From: an uncultured Bacteroidales bacterium
GTDB lineage: Bacteria > Bacteroidota > Bacteroidia > Bacteroidales > F082
DNA length: 63,559 nucleotides
Assembly (NCBI GenBank): GCA_905234645.1
Contig: CAJOIS010000007.1
Coordinates: 1-63,559 of the forward strand
Direction: 5' to 3'
Part shown: one piece after another, positions 60,057 through 63,559 of the stretch
Numbering within the stretch: the stretch's first letter is position 1
Layout: each line of letters opens with the position of its first letter
Position numbers and translations under genes: made by a program
Notes under the pieces: model-generated
The model's database searches: none
What the model was told of the DNA's origin: nothing
The model's input: only the letters and a program-made list of their open reading frames with translations

Positions 60057-60772
60057 TAGAAATTCGGCTTGATGGCATATTTCTTGTAGAATTCCTTGAT
60101 GATCTTCACAGCGTCGTCGGCGGTGTCGACAACGTGGAAAATGTCGAAGTCTTCTTCCTTGATCATCTTGTTGGCGAGCAAGGTCTTTTTGAACCAGTCG
60201 ATGAGGCCCTTCCAATAGTCCTTTCCGACGAGGACAATAGGGAAGTCCACCATCTTGTTGGTTTGGATGAGGGTGATGGCCTCGGAGAGTTCGTCAAGGG
60301 TGCCAAAGCCACCGGGCATGGCGATGTAGCCTTGGGCATAGCGCATAAAGATGGTCTTGCGGACGAAGAAATAGTCGAAGTTGATGTTCTTGTCGTGGTC
60401 GATGTAGGGGTTGAAGTGCTGTTCAAAAGGCAGGTTGATGTTTAGTCCCACGCTAGTGGCACCGCCCTGATAGGCACCTTTATTGCCAGCTTCCATAATG
60501 CCGGGGCCACCACCCGTGATGGTGCCAAAGCCAAAGTCGGCTAACTTCTCTGCAATCTCAACGGCCATCTCATAGTATTTGTCGCCAGGCTTGGTGCGAG
60601 CCGAGCCAAAAATGGCCACGCAAGGTCCGATTTTCGACATTTTTTCCATGCCTTCCACAAACTCAGCCATAATTTTGAACACTGACCAGGAGTTGTGGGT
60701 CTTTATATCGTTCCAGGACTTAGGATGAAAGCTGTCGCGAATGATTTTTTCTTCTTTTTCTGTAATAGGCAT
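60056..60772 (-). CDS. LOG-family protein (TIGR00730-type nucleotide phosphoribohydrolase)
   Basis: 238 residues from MPITEKEEKIIRDSFHPKSW. CVAIFGSARTKPGDKYYEMA (Rossmann start), TGGGPGIMEAGNKGAYQGG and the signature PGGFGTLDELSEAITL identify the LOG/lysine-decarboxylase-like family. Members cleave cytokinin-type or other nucleoside 5'-monophosphates. The cell role here is unknown. It overlaps the protease gene downstream. The start is chosen at PITEKEEK; the longer reading has no support. Confidence 0.92.
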   Translation of the reverse strand: MPITEKEEKIIRDSFHPKSWNDIKTHNSWSVFKIMAEFVEGMEKMSKIGPCVAIFGSARTKPGDKYYEMAVEIAEKLADFGFGTITGGGPGIMEAGNKGAYQGGATSVGLNINLPFEQHFNPYIDHDKNINFDYFFVRKTIFMRYAQGYIAMPGGFGTLDELSEAITLIQTNKMVDFPIVLVGKDYWKGLIDWFKKTLLANKMIKEEDFDIFHVVDTADDAVKIIKEFYKKYAIKPNF

Positions 60773-60780
60773 TTTTTCTT

Positions 60781-60815
60781 TTTTTGTCTTGTAATCAAAA
60801 AAATGTGTACTTTTG
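60781..60815 (+). promoter_or_regulatory. Promoter of tRNA-Gly
   Basis: TTTTTG (60781-60786) and TACTTTTG (60808-60815) are 21 nt apart; the tRNA starts 11 nt downstream. Confidence 0.7.
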
Positions 60816-60825
60816 CACCGCAAAC

Positions 60826-60898
60826 GCGAATGTAGCTCAGTTGGTAGAGCATCAGCTTCCCAAGCTGAGGGTCGCGGGTTCGAACCCCGTTATTCGCT
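60826..60898 (+). tRNA. tRNA-Gly (anticodon CCC)
   Basis: 73 nt. The acceptor GCGAATG pairs with TATTCGC; anticodon stem TCAGC/GCTGA with loop TTCCCAA gives CCC. T-loop TTCGAAC. Discriminator U, then CA: 3' CCA is not fully encoded. Confidence 0.95.
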
Positions 60899-60944
60899 CA
60901 AGATGTTGGGGCACGCTATGCGCGCCCCAACATTTTTTATGGAA

Positions 60945-62225
60945 TTATTCCATCGGTGTGCCGCACTCAGGGCAGAACTTGCCTGTCACGTCAGCGCCGC
61001 ACTTCGGGCATTTTCTTGGGCCTACTGCCACCATAGGCGTACCGCACTCGGGGCAGAACTTGCCATTGCTTTCGGCGCCGCACTTCGGGCATTTCATGGC
61101 TGCCTTAGGAGCTGGGGCAGGGGTGCCGCATTCGGGGCAGAATTTGCCCACGATGGGGGTGCCGCATTTCGGGCAGGGAACACCTTGAGGAGCTGCAGCA
61201 GCCTGACCGCCTTGACCGCCTTGGTTGTACGGGTCGTAGGATTGCTGTTGGCCTTGGTTGTTCCATGCGTTCTGCATTACACCGCCTGTCATGCCGCCAG
61301 TACCGGCATTCATCATGCCGAGGCCGATGAAGGCATTGCCAGCACCACCGGGGTTGTTGGCAGCGTCGCCCATGACATCGATGATCTTACCTTGTTGCAT
61401 CATCGAGTTGGAGCTGTACTCGTAACGATCGATCTTGGCTTGGCTGGCTTCGTCGAGAGAGACGGACTCCACGGTGAAGCTGACCAGACGCACGCCACGG
61501 GCACGGATGGGCTCGTCGAACACGCGTTCGTCCATCACCTGCTTCATCTCGTCGGTGTAGCTCGGCAGTTCGAGGACGGGCACGCGGTGCTTGCTGTTAC
61601 CCATCTCGTTCAGCACGTTCTGGAAGGAAGCGATAACCTCGCTACGCATCTGTTCAGTGATGTCTTGCTTCTTCACCACGTTGGCGGTACCGGCATGGTT
61701 GCGCATGAAGATACCCACATCGTCGAGTCTGAAGGTATATTTACCATAGCAGCGCACGTTGACGCCCATCGGGCTCAGCGAGCCTGTCATCTGGTTCGGG
61801 ATGGCATGTGACCAATCCTGGAACGGAATAGGAGTGGCGGTGCCGAACTTGTTGTCTAAGATCTCCTTGGCGTTGAAGAAGAAGACGGCCTGTTCCTTGG
61901 CGGGGGTGCCACCATAGGTGAAACGCTGCCACATTTCCTTGAAGACAGGGCCGAACTGGCCGCCGAAGAACGACGGTGACGACGACTGGTCGAAGGTGTA
62001 GACGCCTTCTTCAGCGGTGGCGTCGAGAACGGCACCACTGTCGTAGATGACGGCCACCTGGCCAGGAGCCACAAGGATGCGGCTGCCCTTCGAGATCTGC
62101 CCCGACTTGGTGGTTTGCTTCACCATCAGGGTTTCCATGTCCATGTTGTCACATTTGATTAGGTCTAACCATTGGTCTTTCATTGTGCTGCCAACGGCGC
62201 CTGCTATTGCTTTAATAAGTCCCAT
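60945..62225 (-). CDS. SPFH-domain protein with C-terminal zinc ribbons (YdjI-like)
   Basis: 426 residues. The N-terminal part (MGLIKAIAGAVGSTMKDQWLDLIKCD, then VKQTTKSGQISKGSRILVAPGQVAVIYDSG) and the long core through KVRFFF-like strands match the SPFH/virion-core-protein family. A Gly/Gln/Tyr-rich linker (about 310-345) leads to three zinc ribbons (CPKCGTPIVGKFCPECGTP and two more). It has no membrane span. It may scaffold at the membrane like B. subtilis YdjI; that is inferred. The Tim44-like gene is upstream on the same strand (51 bp gap). Confidence 0.87.
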   Translation of the reverse strand: MGLIKAIAGAVGSTMKDQWLDLIKCDNMDMETLMVKQTTKSGQISKGSRILVAPGQVAVIYDSGAVLDATAEEGVYTFDQSSSPSFFGGQFGPVFKEMWQRFTYGGTPAKEQAVFFFNAKEILDNKFGTATPIPFQDWSHAIPNQMTGSLSPMGVNVRCYGKYTFRLDDVGIFMRNHAGTANVVKKQDITEQMRSEVIASFQNVLNEMGNSKHRVPVLELPSYTDEMKQVMDERVFDEPIRARGVRLVSFTVESVSLDEASQAKIDRYEYSSNSMMQQGKIIDVMGDAANNPGGAGNAFIGLGMMNAGTGGMTGGVMQNAWNNQGQQQSYDPYNQGGQGGQAAAAPQGVPCPKCGTPIVGKFCPECGTPAPAPKAAMKCPKCGAESNGKFCPECGTPMVAVGPRKCPKCGADVTGKFCPECGTPME

Positions 62226-62276
62226 AGTGATAAGAATTAAATGTTTATAAATTGTTGATTAATGAACTCTAAACTC

Positions 62277-63185
62277 TCAACTTCTAGAATGTATGTCGGT
62301 CAACACCCAATCGTGCTCACCATTGGTGATGACGCTGCCGCAGTAGGTGCATTGTCCCGAAGAGGTAACCTCGGTGGGGGCTCCGCAGTTGGGGCAGTTG
62401 GTGATGGAGTTGCCTTTCTTGCCCGCTTCGGTCTTCACGCCCGCTTTACGGTTAAAGACCATCTCGTATCCCATGTACCAATCGCGGTTCGGGTCGCTCT
62501 CCAGCACCTTCTTGGTCTCGTCGTCGATCACATAGTCGCGCATCACGGCGTTGAGCAACACGGTGAGTACCTCCTTGTCGCCGTCCTGCTGGAAGCTTTG
62601 CAACGAGCAGTGCTTGATGGCAATCTTTTCCACCACGTTGGTCTTTTTCAGGCGGATGTATTCGTCCAGCTGTTGCTTGTGCTGGTTGAAGAGGGTCTCG
62701 CTTTCGAAGGGCCTGATGACTTTCCAGTCCTTGGAAGTCCAGGCTTCCTGGATCTTCATGAACACCTCACGGGCGAAGCCGATGAACTTGTCGGACGAGA
62801 AGTTGGGGTCAATGGCGCGGATTTCTTCTGCCACCACGGTGCTGTTGTCGAATGTGAAGTCGTTTTCGGCTTGCTGTTGCACATTCCTATTAATATAAGT
62901 TGGGTTTGACCCCTGCTTTTTCTGTTTCCTCCTTTTGATGAAGATGACAGCCAAGATGATGAGCAGGACGATGAATCCTGTGCTGGGGTCTTCGATGAAG
63001 AGGCCAAGGAGATAGCCGATGAGCACGCCCCAGTCGCCGTCACCGCCACCAAAGTCACTGCCGCCTGAGCTGTAGCGGTTGTTGTTGCCTACATCGGCGA
63101 TGGCCAAATTGCAGCACACGACTGCAAGAGCCAACAAGAGAATAGGAAGGTATTTTTTTAACTTGTTGAGGTTCAATTTTTTCAT
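62277..63185 (-). CDS. Tim44-like domain membrane protein with C-terminal zinc ribbon
   Basis: 302 residues. A signal/anchor (about 12-30) and second hydrophobic span (about 68-85, GFIVLLIILAVIFI) are followed by a basic stretch, a Tim44-like domain (about 105-250; FIGFAREVFMKIQEAWTSKDW, RDWYMGYEMVFNRK) and a ribbon CPNCGAPTEVTSSGQCTYCG near the end. Bacterial Tim44-like proteins bind membranes. The paired SPFH protein with zinc ribbons suggests a two-component membrane complex. Confidence 0.87.
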   Translation of the reverse strand: MKKLNLNKLKKYLPILLLALAVVCCNLAIADVGNNNRYSSGGSDFGGGDGDWGVLIGYLLGLFIEDPSTGFIVLLIILAVIFIKRRKQKKQGSNPTYINRNVQQQAENDFTFDNSTVVAEEIRAIDPNFSSDKFIGFAREVFMKIQEAWTSKDWKVIRPFESETLFNQHKQQLDEYIRLKKTNVVEKIAIKHCSLQSFQQDGDKEVLTVLLNAVMRDYVIDDETKKVLESDPNRDWYMGYEMVFNRKAGVKTEAGKKGNSITNCPNCGAPTEVTSSGQCTYCGSVITNGEHDWVLTDIHSRS

Positions 63186-63223
63186 AATGATATCAACTTG
63201 TCGTTCTCCATTTATTGGAGTTA

Positions 63224-63231
63224 CAAAAATA
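63224..63231 (-). promoter_or_regulatory. Probable -7 box for the Tim44-like/SPFH pair
   Basis: Minus-strand TATTTTTG 39 bp upstream of the Tim44-like ATG. No TTG at the right distance. Confidence 0.45.
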
Positions 63232-63304
63232 ATAAAAAGTTGGAAAATTGAGGGATTGTTACCGAAAAAAGCGAAAAAAGTGACCGCGACGAACTAAAAT
63301 TTCC

Positions 63305-63312
63305 TATTTTTG
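63305..63312 (+). promoter_or_regulatory. Probable -7 box for tRNA-Val
   Basis: TATTTTTG followed by CGGCC, 16 nt before the tRNA 5' end. Confidence 0.55.
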
Positions 63313-63327
63313 CGGCCTGAAAAGCGA

Positions 63328-63402
63328 GGGAGCTTAGCTCAGTTGGTTCAGAGCATCGCCCTTACAAGGCGGGGGTCGTTGGTTCGAGTCCAACAGTTCC
63401 CA
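63328..63402 (+). tRNA. tRNA-Val (anticodon TAC)
   Basis: 75 nt. The acceptor GGGAGCT pairs with AGTTCCC; anticodon stem TCGCC/GGCGG with loop CTTACAA gives TAC; T-loop TTCGAGT. Discriminator A. CCA is not fully encoded. Confidence 0.95.
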
Positions 63403-63403
63403 C

Positions 63404-63441
63404 AAAAAAAATCGGAACTGCTATTGGCAGTTCCGATTTTT
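63404..63441 (+). terminator. Terminator after tRNA-Val
   Basis: Stem ATCGGAACTGC / GCAGTTCCGAT with loop TATTG, A-rich left flank and TTTTTAG right flank. The remaining bases to 63559 hold no feature I can support. Confidence 0.92.
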
Positions 63442-63559
63442 AGTTTAGAGTTATTCCGCTTATGTCATCCTATGTTTGCAGCGTCAATTGAGAGTACTGC
63501 AAAAACAAGAGAATAAAATAGTACTTTTATGGCGGAAATTGTAAATAACGGATGTAAAC

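Noticed and set aside
60813..61811. Plus-strand frame running through tRNA-Gly and the SPFH gene region
   Set aside because: It crosses a tRNA gene and is antisense to the zinc-ribbon SPFH protein.

Overview
The window looks like a chromosomal segment of a Bacteroidota, most likely a Bacteroidales species. The signs are: repeated -7 boxes of the TAnnTTTG type, several with a TTG 19-21 nt upstream; start codons without clear Shine-Dalgarno sequences; and lineage-typical families (DUF3244, DUF2807, DUF6089, DUF4956/DUF2490, a TPR-HTH lipoprotein, paired OmpH/Skp proteins, bacterial alpha-2-macroglobulin with PbpC). I cannot name a genus. There is no prophage, IS element, CRISPR array or rRNA operon, and coding density is high.

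Layout. 1-3050: minus-strand secreted proteins (a protein cut by the window edge, a GH16 glucanase-like enzyme, an S74-like protein, a DUF3244-like protein), then a TPR/HTH lipoprotein and lgt. 6244-8792: an ECF sigma factor, its putative anti-sigma partner and a GIN-domain surface protein. The sigma gene and the GIN-domain gene share an identically spaced promoter-like motif, so I infer one regulon. 8870-16575: GH2 beta-mannosidase-like lipoprotein, ATP-grasp enzyme, purA, an atypical Fur-family regulator and rel. 16666-29151, plus strand: lepA, a small AT-rich gene, an antiporter, dprA, then rsgA-nadK-DUF6089-uppS-bamA-ompH-ompH, a GTPase/NAD kinase and outer-membrane biogenesis cluster. 29208-32596: a two-domain VOC protein, an SDR reductase and a divergent alpha-oxoamine synthase, the latter two a plausible sphingoid or sulfonolipid base pathway. 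32711-36662: marR, a lipoprotein, a small exported protein, and a VTC-domain/DUF4956/DUF2490 module. 36769-44609: alpha-2-macroglobulin and pbpC.

44649-48463 holds kdsC-like, rsfS, ftsH and a LUD-domain gene. 48531-55722 (minus) holds moxR, three periplasmic foldase genes coupled by ATGA overlaps, a small unknown gene and guaB. 55839-63402 holds a rhodanese/metallo-beta-lactamase lipoprotein, the tmRNA gene, a sigma-54-type response regulator, a formylglycine-generating-enzyme-like protein, a retropepsin-like protease overlapping a LOG-family gene, tRNA-Gly, an SPFH/zinc-ribbon protein with a Tim44-like partner, and tRNA-Val.

Three things stand out. (1) The tmRNA tag frame reads GENNYAFAA and then TGG where a stop is expected; the next in-frame stop would give a 31-residue tag. 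(2) At least six families of dispersed palindromic repeats fill the intergenic gaps and also enter genes: they encode an in-frame insert in the TPR lipoprotein and supply the C-terminal codons and stop of two others. (3) The ECF sigma circuit can be read directly from matching promoter motifs.
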